Shown piece by piece: positions 10,001 to 17,276 of a stretch of DNA of 64,000 nt (its first letter is position 1; each line of letters begins with the position of its first letter). The stretch spans positions 186,001-250,000 of the forward strand of contig NZ_LQXA01000035.1 in NCBI RefSeq assembly GCF_001618005.1. The letters are read 5' to 3'. Origin of the DNA: Clavibacter tessellarius (GTDB lineage: Bacteria; Actinomycetota; Actinomycetes; Actinomycetales; Microbacteriaceae). A program made the position numbers and the translations under genes. The notes under the pieces are model-generated. The model did no database searches. It saw nothing but the letters and a program-made list of their open reading frames with translations, and had not been told where the DNA came from.

Positions 10001-10089
10001 GCCGCCTCGGCCAGGGTCTCCCCCACCTCGCTCAGCCGGGCGAAGCCGGCGCGCGCGAGCGCGCCGGTCAGGGTCTGTCCGCGTCTCAT
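7069..10089 (-). CDS. glnE: Bifunctional glutamine synthetase adenylyltransferase/deadenylylase
   Basis: Attaches AMP to, and removes it from, the regulatory tyrosine of glutamine synthetase. At 1006 residues it has two tandem nucleotidyltransferase domains: an N-terminal deadenylylase (ELNYVSDVDVIFVAEA, near residue 230) and a C-terminal adenylylase (ELGFGSDADVMHVYRP, near 733), each followed by a helical GlnD/PII-uridylyl-transferase-type domain. Both metal-binding DxD motifs are intact, so both activities should be present. Its 3' end faces glnA, its substrate gene. The glnA2 gene lies 58 nt upstream on the same strand, so the two may be cotranscribed. Confidence 0.95.
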   Translation of the reverse strand: MRRGQTLTGALARAGFARLSEVGETLAEAADLSAWAEADLVEALTPSADPDAALDALVRLLRLDPERTRAVLDDADARHRLARVLGSSAGLADFLARHPAELDAFALPLAHSPAPGDVREVLLASVGAVDGVAAITGAEARAALRIRYRALVARVAAWDLVHPDPLVAVRPVTAALADLAGAALEASLAVARAELSAPGTFGRARPDEIAATRLAVIGMGKAGARELNYVSDVDVIFVAEAATDADGEPAIEPHRAVELATRLAVLTMRGIDEHEVEPALWEVDANLRPEGKAGALVRTLDSHLAYYDRWAKDWEFQALLKARPLAGDAELGERYADAVAPLVWSSASREGFVGQVQRMRTRVTDNIPAEQLHQQIKLGPGGIRDIEFTVQLLQLVHGQTDEQVRQRGTLPALVALADAGYIGRVEAGDFARDYRYLRLLEHRLQLERLHRTHLMPVDEERLRALARSTGLDGRAEELVARWTATKTRVRTLHERLFYRPLLAAVASLPEETLALTSDQAAARLSAIGFVDARGALAHIRALSQGVSRSSAIQRHLLPVLLQWFADGPDPDHGLLAFRRLSEALGEATWFLRMLRDSAGAAQRLTQVLSGSRYVSELLDRVPEAAAWLARDEDLRPRSRASLDEEAVATVNRHPTADAAAAALRTLRRREVLRLAIGAIVGVTHVETLGPSLADITTATLRGVMRAIRREDGPWPEYAVVAMGRYGGAELGFGSDADVMHVYRPIAGMDPDLAQRRAQLIVSELTRLTEDSRLPLDLDTGLRPEGRNGPVVRSFASYRAYYERWSLTWEAQALLRARGVVGDSGLIADFTELADRIRYPAAIGEADVREIKRIKARVENERLPQGADPTRHLKLGRGSLSDVEWLVQLLQLQHAHAHPALRTPTTLGALDAAVDAGLVAPDDAERLREAWLLASRVRSAMTLWTNRTADVLPADRAALDAIARLLEYPPGSASVLEEEYLGVTRRSRAVFERLFYGLDDRMDPLGA

Positions 10090-10147
10090 CGGGTGCTCCG
10101 GCCTCGTCGTCGGATGTCGGTGCGGATGCGTCGGGCGGGGATCCGCG

Positions 10148-11485
10148 TCAGAGCATCTCGAGGTTCGAGCGGAGCTCGTACGGCGTCACCTGGGCGCGGT
10201 AGTCGCGCCACTCCTGGCGCTTGTTGAGCAGCACGTAGTTGAACACCTGCTCCCCCAGCGTCTCGGCGACGAGCTCGGAGCGCTCCATGAGCTGGATCGC
10301 GTGGTCGAGGCTCGACGGCAGCGGCGCGTAGCCGAGGGCGCGACGCTCGGCGTCGCTCAGGCTCCAGACGTTGTCCTCGGCCTCGGCGGGGAGCTCGTAG
10401 CCCTCCTCGATGCCCTTGAGGCCCGCGGCCAGCATGAGCGAGAACGAGAGGTACGGGTTCGCGGCGGAGTCGATCGCGCGGTACTCGACGCGCGAGCTGT
10501 TGCCCTTGTTCGGCTTGTACAGCGGCACGCGGACGAGCGCGGAGCGGTTGTTGTGCCCCCACGTGACGAAGCTCGGGGCCTCGCCGCCGCCCCAGAGGCG
10601 CTTGTAGGAGTTCACGAACTGGTTGGTCACGGCCGTGATCTCGGGGGCGTGCTTGAGCAGCCCCGCGATGAACTGGCGGCCGATGGTCGAGAGCTGGTAC
10701 TCGGCGCCGGACGCGTAGAACGCGTTGACGTCGCCCTCGAACAGGGACATGTGCGTGTGCATGCCGCTGCCGGGCTGATGCGCGAGGGGCTTCGGCATGA
10801 ACGTCGCGTACACGCCCTGCTCGATCGCGACCTCCTTGATGACCGTGCGGAAGGTCATGATGTTGTCGGCCGTGGTGAGCGCGTCGGCGTAGCGGAGGTC
10901 GATCTCGTTCTGGCCCGGCCCCGCCTCGTGGTGGCTGAACTCCACCGAGATGCCGAGGTCCTCGAGCATGCGCACCGAGCGGCGGCGGAAGTCGTGCGCC
11001 GTGCCGCCGGGGACGTTGTCGAAGTAGCCCGCCGCATCCACCGGCTCCGGGCCGTCGACGCCGAACTCGCTCGACTTGAGCAGGTAGAACTCGATCTCGG
11101 GGTGCGTGTAGAAGGTGAAGCCGCGGTCGGCCGCCTTCTCCAGCGTGCGCTTCAGGACGTTGCGCGGATCCGCGATGGCGGGCTGACCGTCGGGCGTGGA
11201 GATGTCGCAGAACATGCGCGCGGTGGGGTCGATCTCGCCGCGCCACGGGAGGATCTGGAACGTCGTCGGATCCGGGTGGGCCAGCATGTCGGCCTCGTAG
11301 GAGCGGGTGAGCCCCTCGATGGCGGAGCCGTCGAACCCGAGGCCCTCGGCGAACGCGCCCTCGACCTCGGCCGGGGCGATCGCCACCGACTTCAGGGTGC
11401 CGGTCACGTCGGTGAACCACAGGCGCACGAACTTGATCCCGCGCTCCTCGATCGTCCGCAGGACGAAGTCACGCTGCTTGTCCAT
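10148..11485 (-). CDS. glnA2: Glutamine synthetase-like protein (GlnA2 type)
   Basis: 445 residues, the shorter GSI-alpha type. Motifs of the family are present: FVRLWFTDVTGTLKSVAI, GFDGSAIEG, HPEIEFYLL, MPKPLAHQPGSGMHTH and GHNNRSALVRVP. In the loop that carries the adenylylated tyrosine in GlnA, this protein reads EDNVWSLSD, so it has no tyrosine and should escape GlnE control. The order glnA-glnE-glnA2-panB is conserved in actinobacteria (M. tuberculosis Rv2220-Rv2225). It may act as a secondary glutamine synthetase or a related gamma-glutamyl ligase; paralogues in Streptomyces act on polyamines, so the substrate is open. The ATG at 11485 fits the family N-terminus MDKQRDFVLR. Confidence 0.9.
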   Translation of the reverse strand: MDKQRDFVLRTIEERGIKFVRLWFTDVTGTLKSVAIAPAEVEGAFAEGLGFDGSAIEGLTRSYEADMLAHPDPTTFQILPWRGEIDPTARMFCDISTPDGQPAIADPRNVLKRTLEKAADRGFTFYTHPEIEFYLLKSSEFGVDGPEPVDAAGYFDNVPGGTAHDFRRRSVRMLEDLGISVEFSHHEAGPGQNEIDLRYADALTTADNIMTFRTVIKEVAIEQGVYATFMPKPLAHQPGSGMHTHMSLFEGDVNAFYASGAEYQLSTIGRQFIAGLLKHAPEITAVTNQFVNSYKRLWGGGEAPSFVTWGHNNRSALVRVPLYKPNKGNSSRVEYRAIDSAANPYLSFSLMLAAGLKGIEEGYELPAEAEDNVWSLSDAERRALGYAPLPSSLDHAIQLMERSELVAETLGEQVFNYVLLNKRQEWRDYRAQVTPYELRSNLEML

Positions 11486-11557
11486 CCACCACCCTCTCGT
11501 CGGAGTCCAACCTACCGGCTGACCAGGGGCGGCGCGGAGCGCGACGGGGCCCGCCCG

Positions 11558-11563
11558 TAGACT
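11558..11563 (+). promoter_or_regulatory. -10 hexamer TAGACT, leaderless promoter of panB
   Basis: TAGACT ends 7 nt before the panB ATG at 11571. No ribosome-binding site exists in the spacer, so the mRNA should start at the initiation codon. Confidence 0.55.
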
Positions 11564-11570
11564 CGCGGAC

Positions 11571-12440
11571 ATGCAGAGCCCCGACGCTGCCGTCACCCCG
11601 CCCGAGCCCGCCCGCCTCCCCTCGGAGGCCTCCGCCGCACCGAAGCGCGTGCGGATCCGCCACTTCGCCCGGGCCAAGGAGCAGGGGCTCAAGATCACCG
11701 GGCTCACGAGCTACGACATGCTCACGGCCGGCGTCTTCGACGAGGCCGGGATCGACTTCCTGCTCGTGGGCGACTCGGCGGGCAACACGGTGCTCGGCTA
11801 CGACACGACCGTGCCCGTCACGGTCGACGAGCTCCTCCCGCTGGCGCGGGCCGTGGCCGCCTCCGCCCAGCGCGCGCTGGTCGTCGCCGACCTGCCCTTC
11901 GGCTCCTACGAGTCGGGCCCCGACCAGGCGCTCGCCACGTCGGTGCGCTTCATGAAGGAGGCGCGCGCGCACGCCGTGAAGCTCGAGGGCGGCGTGCGGA
12001 GCGCGGAGCAGATCCGCCGGGTCGTCTCCTCCGGCATCCCCGTGATGGGCCATGTGGGCTTCACGCCGCAGAGCGAGCACGGCCTCGGCGGGCACATCAT
12101 CCAGGGGCGCGGCGACGCGGCCGAGGCGCTGCTCGCCGACGCGCGCGCCGTCGAGGACGCGGGTGCGTTCGCGGTGGTGCTGGAGATGGTCCCGCAGGAG
12201 ATCGCACGGCGCGTCACCTCCGAGCTGCGGATCCCCACGATCGGCATCGGCGCGGGCCCGGGCACCGACGGGCAGATCCTCGTCTGGACGGACTTCGCGG
12301 GCCTCACGTCGGGTCGCGTGCCCCGGTTCGTGCGCCGCTACGCGGACATGCGCCAGGTGCTGCTCGACGCGGCCACGCGCTACCGGGACGACGTCGTCGC
12401 CGGCGCCTTCCCGTCGGAGGCCGAGAGCTACTCCGACTGA
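11571..12440 (+). CDS. panB: 3-Methyl-2-oxobutanoate hydroxymethyltransferase
   Basis: First committed enzyme of pantothenate (vitamin B5, CoA) synthesis: transfers a hydroxymethyl group from methylene-tetrahydrofolate to 2-oxoisovalerate. The 289-residue protein has the PanB motifs [54 protein letters not shown] and ALVLEMVP-like [12 protein letters not shown] with the catalytic glutamate. It is a TIM-barrel, normally decameric and cytoplasmic. It is divergent from glnA2, sharing a short intergenic region, and converges on a small SPOR-like gene. The start has a -10 hexamer 7 nt upstream, indicating a leaderless message. Confidence 0.96.
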   Translation: MQSPDAAVTPPEPARLPSEASAAPKRVRIRHFARAKEQGLKITGLTSYDMLTAGVFDEAGIDFLLVGDSAGNTVLGYDTTVPVTVDELLPLARAVAASAQRALVVADLPFGSYESGPDQALATSVRFMKEARAHAVKLEGGVRSAEQIRRVVSSGIPVMGHVGFTPQSEHGLGGHIIQGRGDAAEALLADARAVEDAGAFAVVLEMVPQEIARRVTSELRIPTIGIGAGPGTDGQILVWTDFAGLTSGRVPRFVRRYADMRQVLLDAATRYRDDVVAGAFPSEAESYSD

Positions 12441-12449
12441 GGCCGGCCG

Positions 12450-12632
12450 TCAGTCGGCGTCGCGCTCCTCGGCGGCCCACTGCTCCGAACGCTCGCGCAG
12501 GCGCTGCGGCGCGGCGGCGGCCTCCTCGGCCGTGGCGAACGGGCCGATGCGGTGGACGCCAGGGGACAGCATCCCCTTCTCCACCTCGCCCGTGCGGTCG
12601 TCGTACCAGTACTGCTCGTCGCTGTCGCTCAT
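12450..12632 (-). CDS. Small SPOR-like protein
   Basis: 60 residues, resembling the small actinobacterial proteins annotated as SPOR-domain containing: an aromatic N-terminus (QYWYDDRTGEVEKG), then HRIGPFATAEEAAAA and an Arg/Glu helix with SEQWAAEE. No membrane span or signal peptide is present, so it is cytoplasmic, unlike the peptidoglycan-binding SPOR proteins of cell division. The ATG at 12632 was chosen over upstream starts because TAGCAT ends exactly 7 nt before it, as in other leaderless genes here. Its 3' end nearly touches panB, convergent. Confidence 0.75.
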   Translation of the reverse strand: MSDSDEQYWYDDRTGEVEKGMLSPGVHRIGPFATAEEAAAAPQRLRERSEQWAAEERDAD

Positions 12633-12639
12633 GCTGCCG

Positions 12640-12645
12640 ATGCTA
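12640..12645 (-). promoter_or_regulatory. -10 hexamer TAGCAT, leaderless promoter
   Basis: Minus-strand TAGCAT ends 7 nt before the ATG at 12632. The divergent ppgK hexamer lies about 50 nt to the right, so two leaderless promoters sit back to back. Confidence 0.45.
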
Positions 12646-12693
12646 GGCCCGCCGGGCCCGGTCGGGCGGGCGGGACGCGGTCGGACGAGCCGG

Positions 12694-12699
12694 TAGGGT
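12694..12699 (+). promoter_or_regulatory. -10 hexamer TAGGGT, leaderless promoter of ppgK
   Basis: TAGGGT ends 7 nt before the ppgK ATG at 12707 and no ribosome-binding site is present. Confidence 0.55.
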
Positions 12700-12706
12700 C
12701 GCTTGC

Positions 12707-13528
12707 ATGAGCGAGGACGCGACGACCGCAATCGGCATCGACATCGGCGGCACGGGGATCAAGGGCGCCATCGTGGATGTCGCGACCGGCGAGCTGAAGA
12801 GCGAGCGCGTGAAGCTCCCGACGCCGCAGGGCGGCGAGCCCGAGGACATCGTGGCCACCGTCACGCAGATTATCGAGGCGCTCGGCGAGGTGCCCGCGGG
12901 CACGCCGCTCGGCGTGTGCTTCCCGGCCGCGATCGTCCACGGCACGACCATGTCGGCCGCCAACGTCTCCCCCAGCTGGATCGGCCTCGAGGCCGAGAAG
13001 CTGTTCGAGGAGCGCCTGGGCCTCGAGATCACCTTCGTGAACGACGCCGATGCGGCCGGCTACGCCGAGGCTCGCTACGGCGCGGCCAAGGACGTGCGCG
13101 GCCTCGTGATCATGACGACGCTCGGCACCGGCATCGGCACGGCCCTCATCCACGACGGCGTCCTGATCCCCAACGCGGAGCTCGGCCACATGGACGTGGC
13201 CGGCCGGCGCGACTTCGAGCGTCGCGCGTCCTACGCCGCCAAGGAGCGCGCGCACCTCAACTGGAAGCGCTGGGCCGCGCGCCTGCAGGTCTACTACGGC
13301 CAGCTCGAGAAGCTGATGTGGCCCGAGCTGTTCATCGTCGGCGGCGGCGTCTCCAAGAACCACAAGCACTTCCTGCCGCTGCTGCGCCTCCGCACGCCCA
13401 TCGTGCCGGCGGAGCTGCGCAACAACGCCGGGATCATGGGCGCGGCCGCCCTCGCCGCGCACGCGGTCGGCGCGAGCACGCACGCCCCCGCCGCCGAGCT
13501 CGTCGACAAGACGAAGCCCGAGGACTGA
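12707..13528 (+). CDS. ppgK: Polyphosphate glucokinase
   Basis: Phosphorylates glucose with polyphosphate (and usually ATP) as donor; typical of actinobacteria. The 273-residue ROK-family protein has the phosphate-binding motif GIDIGGTGIKGAIVD, the catalytic aspartate in FVNDADAAGYAEARYG, the second phosphate motif TTLGTGIGTALI, and the segment NAELGHMDVAGRR. The zinc-binding cysteine cluster of many ROK proteins is absent, as is usual for PpgK. It stands alone with its own leaderless promoter and is followed by a strong terminator that separates it from the convergent rnpB gene. Confidence 0.93.
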   Translation: MSEDATTAIGIDIGGTGIKGAIVDVATGELKSERVKLPTPQGGEPEDIVATVTQIIEALGEVPAGTPLGVCFPAAIVHGTTMSAANVSPSWIGLEAEKLFEERLGLEITFVNDADAAGYAEARYGAAKDVRGLVIMTTLGTGIGTALIHDGVLIPNAELGHMDVAGRRDFERRASYAAKERAHLNWKRWAARLQVYYGQLEKLMWPELFIVGGGVSKNHKHFLPLLRLRTPIVPAELRNNAGIMGAAALAAHAVGASTHAPAAELVDKTKPED

Positions 13529-13551
13529 CGCGGACCGCAGCCCCGCACGAC

Positions 13552-13589
13552 GGAAGCGGCCGGACCCCCGAGGGGATCCGGCCGCTTCC
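13552..13589. terminator. Hairpin terminator between ppgK and rnpB
   Basis: Inverted repeat of 13 bp (13552-13564 with 13577-13589), GC-rich with a 12-nt loop that can pair further (CCCC with GGGG). It sits between the convergent ppgK and rnpB genes and could stop both. Confidence 0.65.
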
Positions 13590-13601
13590 GCGTCTGGCGC
13601 G

Positions 13602-14000
13602 TGGTGCGGATGGGCCGGCTGATACGCCGGGTTCTGTCCCGGTGCACAAGGCACCATGGACGGCCATCTATCTCGGAGCTGCGTCACCGCAGCCCTCCAG
13701 CGGTCTACCCGGGGACTGGACGAGCAGCCTGTGCGTCCCCTGTTCGACCTTGCTCCGGGCGAGGTTTGCATAGCCGACCCGATCACTCGGGCCGCTGGTG
13801 GTCTCTTACACCGCCGTTTCACCCTCACCCGCCGCTTCCGCGACGGGCGGTCTGCTCTCTGTTGCACTGTCTCGCGGGTCGCCCCGGGTGGGTGTTACCC
13901 ACCGCCCTGCTCTGCGGAGCCCGGACGTTCCTCGACGCGGTCTCCCCCTCTCGGGATCCTCCGCGGCGCGACCGTCTTGCCGACCCATCCGCGGGGACGA
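13602..14000 (-). ncRNA. rnpB: RNase P RNA (catalytic subunit, type A)
   Basis: Catalytic RNA that removes 5' leaders from pre-tRNAs. On the minus strand the terminal P1 helix forms between GCGGATGGGTCGG near the 5' end (about 13981-13993) and CCGGCCCATCCGC near the 3' end (13606-13618). Downstream of the 5' strand is the conserved P4/CR-I element in the form GAGGAACGTCCGGGCTCC, and near the 3' end the matching conserved segment precedes GGGTTCTG-type sequence. The roughly 400-nt length fits bacterial type A RNase P RNA of high-GC Gram-positives. Exact ends are estimated. No protein-coding frame in this stretch looks genuine. Confidence 0.92.
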
Positions 14001-14030
14001 GTCTAGGGCAGGGCTCGGCCGGCGGTCGGC

Positions 14031-14765
14031 CTAGAGGCCGGACTCGTCCGTGCGGACGAGGATCGCGTTGCTCTCGGGGTCGATGACGACGTCGTCGGGC
14101 GCGCGCTTGCGCAGCGCGTCGAGGTCGCTCTGGTGGAGGGCGATGTTGCTGCCGAGCGAGATGCCGCGGTGGAGCATCGCGGCGCCCACGCCGTAGCGGG
14201 CGCGCTGCTTCTCGTAGAGGGCGAGGAGGTCCTCGGGGAACCGCGACGCCCGGGCGTCGCGGTCCTGCTGCGCTTGCTCGGCTTGGACGCGCAGCTCCAC
14301 GGCGGCGGCGTCGCGCTCCGCCTCGAGGGCCGCGATCCGGTCGGCGAGGGCATCGCGCTCCACGGACACCTCGGCCTGCGCGGCCTGCGCCTCCTCGAGA
14401 CGCTGCATGACCTCGAGCTCGACCTCCTCGAGGTTGTCGCGGCGGCGCAACAGCGACTCGAGCTCGCGCTCCAGCGCCTGCACGTCCTTGGAGCTGCCGC
14501 CCGCCTCGATGCGGCTGCGGTCGCGGTCCATGCGCGCCTGCACGACGGCCACGTCCGACTCGATCCGCGCCAGCTCCGTCTGCGCGTCCTCGACGACGCC
14601 GGTGCGCTCGCTGAGGCGGCGTCGGACGCCGTCCATCTCGCGCTGCAGCGCGTCGATCTGCTTCAGCTGCGGGAGCTGGGCGAGGCGGCCGCGCAGGTGC
14701 GTCAGCCGGGTGTCGATCTCCTGCAGGTCGAGGAGCTCCTTCTGGACGCTCGGATCGGCTTTCAT
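14031..14765 (-). CDS. CT398-like coiled-coil protein lacking zinc-ribbon cysteines
   Basis: 244 residues, homologous in layout to the C4-type zinc-ribbon proteins paired with Nif3 genes in actinobacteria (Rv2229c). Residues about 1-180 form a long coiled coil (for example LLDLQEIDTRLTHLRGRLAQ). The C-terminal region keeps the family's landmarks (MLHRGISLGSN and NAILVRTDESGL) but contains no cysteine, where relatives carry two CxxC pairs. It therefore cannot bind zinc in the usual way. Family members are suggested to act in RNA metabolism or secretion, without firm proof. It lies 75 nt downstream of nif3 on the same strand. Confidence 0.85.
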   Translation of the reverse strand: MKADPSVQKELLDLQEIDTRLTHLRGRLAQLPQLKQIDALQREMDGVRRRLSERTGVVEDAQTELARIESDVAVVQARMDRDRSRIEAGGSSKDVQALERELESLLRRRDNLEEVELEVMQRLEEAQAAQAEVSVERDALADRIAALEAERDAAAVELRVQAEQAQQDRDARASRFPEDLLALYEKQRARYGVGAAMLHRGISLGSNIALHQSDLDALRKRAPDDVVIDPESNAILVRTDESGL

Positions 14766-14840
14766 GCTCTCCCTCTCGTGGTGCGGCGGTGCGACGTGCG
14801 CGCCGGCCGGTGGTGCGGGGTGCGGCCCGTGCCGCGTGCG

Positions 14841-15668
14841 TCACTGGGTGACGGCGAAGTCCCAGGGGTCGGTGCGGATGTCGCTGACGGTGACGTCGGT
14901 GCCGGGCAGGGCAGCGCGGAGCGCGTCCGCCGCGACGTCGAGCCACAGCCACTCGCTCGCCCAGTGCGACGTGTCGAGGAGGTACGGGGTGCCGCCGGCG
15001 AGCGCGGCGGACTCGCGGGCCTCGCTGGCGGGGTGGTGCCGCAGGTCGGAGGTGATGTAGACGTCGGCTCCCCTCACGGCAGGCGATCCCAGGAGCGAGT
15101 CGCCCGCCCCGCCGCACAGGGCCACGCGTCGCACGGGGGCGTCGTACGGGCCGGCGGCACGGATGCCGGTGGCCGTGGGCGGCAGGATCCGTGCGAGCTC
15201 GGCGGCGAGGCGCCCGAGCGTCGTCGCGGCGGGCAGGTCGCCGACCCGGCCGATGCCGCGGACGCCGTCCCCGGCCGGCTCGAGGGGCCGCAGGCTCTGC
15301 GGCGGGATGCCGAGCAGGGCGGCGAGGCGCCCGGACGTGCCCTCCTCGACGACGTCGGACGTGGTGTGCGCGGCGTAGAGCGCGCAGTCGGCGCGGACGA
15401 GGTCGGCGAGCAGGGCGCCCTTGTAGCCGGTCTCGGCGATGGTCGTGACGCCGCGGAGGAGCAGCGGGTGATGCGTGAGCAGGAGGTCGGCGTCGGCGGC
15501 GACGGCCTCGTCGACGGTGGCGCGCACGGCGTCGACGGCCAGGTGGATCCGCTCCACGGGGCGGGCGGGGTCCCCGCTCACGAGCCCCGAGGCGTCCCAG
15601 TCCGACGCGCCCGCAGGCGGCCAGGCGTCCTCGATGGCGCGGACGGCGTCGGCGAGGGTGTGGGTCAC
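14841..15668 (-). CDS. Nif3-like dinuclear metal centre protein
   Basis: NIF3/DUF34 family, hexameric proteins with a two-metal site; proposed GTP cyclohydrolase I type 2 or metal-insertion roles, unproven. About 275 residues. The motifs seen are NWDASGLVSGDP-like DWDASGLVSGDP at the N-terminus, LLLTHHPLLLRG with the metal-binding histidines, YAAHTTSDVV, ALCGGAGDSLL and DVYITSDLRHH, plus a late HWASEWLW. The GTG at 15668 was chosen because TACGAT ends 7 nt before it, the spacing of other leaderless genes here; an ATG three codons upstream (15677) would be the alternative. Confidence 0.88.
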   Translation of the reverse strand: MTHTLADAVRAIEDAWPPAGASDWDASGLVSGDPARPVERIHLAVDAVRATVDEAVAADADLLLTHHPLLLRGVTTIAETGYKGALLADLVRADCALYAAHTTSDVVEEGTSGRLAALLGIPPQSLRPLEPAGDGVRGIGRVGDLPAATTLGRLAAELARILPPTATGIRAAGPYDAPVRRVALCGGAGDSLLGSPAVRGADVYITSDLRHHPASEARESAALAGGTPYLLDTSHWASEWLWLDVAADALRAALPGTDVTVSDIRTDPWDFAVTQ

Positions 15669-15675
15669 GTCGCCC

Positions 15676-15681
15676 ATCGTA
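15676..15681 (-). promoter_or_regulatory. -10 hexamer TACGAT, leaderless promoter of nif3
   Basis: Minus-strand TACGAT ends 7 nt before the GTG at 15668. It overlaps the alternative ATG at 15677, so if the promoter is real the ATG would not be in the mRNA. Confidence 0.4.
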
Positions 15682-15717
15682 ACGAAGGGGCGTCGGGCGC
15701 CGACGCGCGGGAGGACC

Positions 15718-15915
15718 TCAGCCGCGGCGTCCGCCACGCGATGCGGAGCCCCCGCCGCCCACCGCCGTAACCTCGGGCAGGATCCCGGGGGTGGGCACGA
15801 GCGGCTCGAGCGGCCACAGCGCGCGCTGCGACGAACCGGGGTGCCTGCTCGATCCGTGGGTCGCGGCGTCGACCACGGACCGGGAGGCCTCGTCGTCGCC
15901 GGTGTCGGGGCTCAT
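15718..15915 (-). CDS. Possible small hypothetical protein
   Basis: A 65-residue frame starting MSPDTGDDEASRSV and ending in a Gly/Arg tail. It contains no recognisable domain, span or signal peptide, and no clear ribosome-binding site precedes the ATG. It fills most of the 319-nt gap between nif3 and the EcfT gene; otherwise nothing is visible there. Third-position GC does not exclude coding, but the chance of a spurious frame in such GC-rich DNA is high. Confidence 0.3.
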   Translation of the reverse strand: MSPDTGDDEASRSVVDAATHGSSRHPGSSQRALWPLEPLVPTPGILPEVTAVGGGGSASRGGRRG

Positions 15916-15987
15916 GGGGGAACAGTAGCGGGGAAGACCGTGAGGACCCTAACGGATGCACGATCCGCGCACCCGCCGTCCGCAGGG

Positions 15988-16593
15988 TCAGCGCACGCCG
16001 CGCGCGGCCAGGGCGTCGCCCAGGTCGTCGGCGTGCTTCAGCGCGAGGACGAGGAACGGGACGACCGAGGTCGTGATGCCCGTCCGCCCGCCGCGGGCCC
16101 TCTGCGCGTCCCGCACGTCGCGTGCGAGGCGCGCGAGCACCGGCACGGTCGACACGGTGACCGCGAGCAGCAGCGCGACCCGCTCGGAGTCGAGCCCGAG
16201 CCGCCGGGCCGGTCGGAGGCCCCGTTCCACCGCGTCGAGGATCTCCGTCGTCGAGGTCGTCAGCATGAGGAGGCCCGGGACGGCGATGGCCGCCGCGATG
16301 CGCGCGGTGTTCGACACCGCCGGCTCGACGCCGAGGAGGACCAGCTGGCTCACCAGCGTGAACAGCAGGATCCACCTCGTCGCCCGCACCTGGCGCCCCA
16401 GCGCCCGCAGCCCGAGCGCTCCGTCGCCGAGTCCGGCCGCGCCGTAGCAGGCGATGGCGATGGCGAGGGCGGCGACGGCTCCCGCCCAGGTGGACGGGAG
16501 GACGGAGACGCCGAGCACGACGAACGCGACGAGCACGAGCTCGGGCCCGGTGGGCATGCGGGCGAGGCGTCCCGCCGAGGGTCCCGCCGTCAT
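15988..16593 (-). CDS. ECF transporter transmembrane subunit (EcfT/BioN-like)
   Basis: Energy-coupling module of a biotin ECF importer; it links the ATPase to the substrate-binding BioY. 201 residues with hydrophobic spans at about 18-55, 72-92 and 98-120, and the two Ala-Arg-Gly coupling signatures near the C-terminus (DAQRARGG and DALAARGV), which contact the ATPase. Its ATG overlaps the stop of the upstream ATPase gene by 4 nt (ATGA), so the two are translationally coupled. It is the last gene of the bioY-ATPase-EcfT operon. Confidence 0.88.
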   Translation of the reverse strand: MTAGPSAGRLARMPTGPELVLVAFVVLGVSVLPSTWAGAVAALAIAIACYGAAGLGDGALGLRALGRQVRATRWILLFTLVSQLVLLGVEPAVSNTARIAAAIAVPGLLMLTTSTTEILDAVERGLRPARRLGLDSERVALLLAVTVSTVPVLARLARDVRDAQRARGGRTGITTSVVPFLVLALKHADDLGDALAARGVR

Positions 16594-17276
16594 GCGAGCA
16601 TCGCCTCGTACTCGGCGACGACCTCCGCGGGGGGCCCGACCCGACGCACCCGCCCGTCGGCGAAGAGCACGGCGGCGTCGCAGCGCTGCGCGGCGGCGAG
16701 GTCGTGCGTGACGAGGAGGAGCCGGTGCCCGTCCTCGAACAGGTGGTCGGCGACCCGACGGGCGTTGCGCGCGTCGAGGTACGCGGTCGGCTCGTCGGCG
16801 ATCACCAGCTCCGGCCCCCGGACGAACGCGCCCGTCAGGGCGAGCAGCTGCTTCTGGCCGCCGGACAGGTCGTGCGCGGACCTGTCGGCCAGGTCGCCGA
16901 GCCCGAAGCGCGCGAGCGCTGCGTCGACGCGCGCGTCCGACTCCGCCCGCGACAGCCGCTCGGGCCGCAGCGAGAAGGCCACGTCCTCGCGCACGGTCGG
17001 CATCACGATCTGGGCGTCCGGGTTGCTGAACACCAGGGCCACGCGTCGCCGCAGCTCGCGGGCGTCGCGTTCCGGATCGAGGCCCAGCACGCGGAGGTCG
17101 CCCGCGTCCCGCCGCACCAGCCCGCCGACGAGCCGCGCGAACGTGCTCTTGCCCGAGCCGTTCTCGCCGACCACGGCGACCGTCCGCGCGTCGAGGTCGA
17201 GGGTCACGTCCGCGAGCACGTCGACGTCGCCCAGACGGACGCCCACGCCCTCGAGCCGCAGGGCGGGAGGCGTCAC
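16590..17276 (-). CDS. ECF transporter ATP-binding subunit (BioM-like)
   Basis: ATPase that powers biotin uptake. 228 residues with Walker A GENGSGKST, Q-loop VFSNPDAQIV, signature LSGGQKQLL, Walker B LVIADEPTAYLD and the switch histidine VTHD. The NPDAQ Q-loop is typical of ECF ATPases. The GTG start at 17276 overlaps the bioY stop as GTGA and the stop overlaps the EcfT start as ATGA, so all three genes are coupled. A single ATPase suggests a BioM2 homodimer or heteromer with another subunit elsewhere. Confidence 0.9.
   Translation of the reverse strand: MTPPALRLEGVGVRLGDVDVLADVTLDLDARTVAVVGENGSGKSTFARLVGGLVRRDAGDLRVLGLDPERDARELRRRVALVFSNPDAQIVMPTVREDVAFSLRPERLSRAESDARVDAALARFGLGDLADRSAHDLSGGQKQLLALTGAFVRGPELVIADEPTAYLDARNARRVADHLFEDGHRLLLVTHDLAAAQRCDAAVLFADGRVRRVGPPAEVVAEYEAMLA

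Noticed and set aside
7399-10227. 942-codon open frame antisense to glnE
   Set aside because: It is a shadow: amino-acid composition is skewed to Arg, Glu, Val and Gly, it has no domain and no ribosome-binding site, and glnE on the other strand has all its motifs.
13601-14086. Several open frames across 13.6-14.1 kb
   Set aside because: The region folds as RNase P RNA with the conserved P1 and P4 elements; the frames lack start signals and domains.
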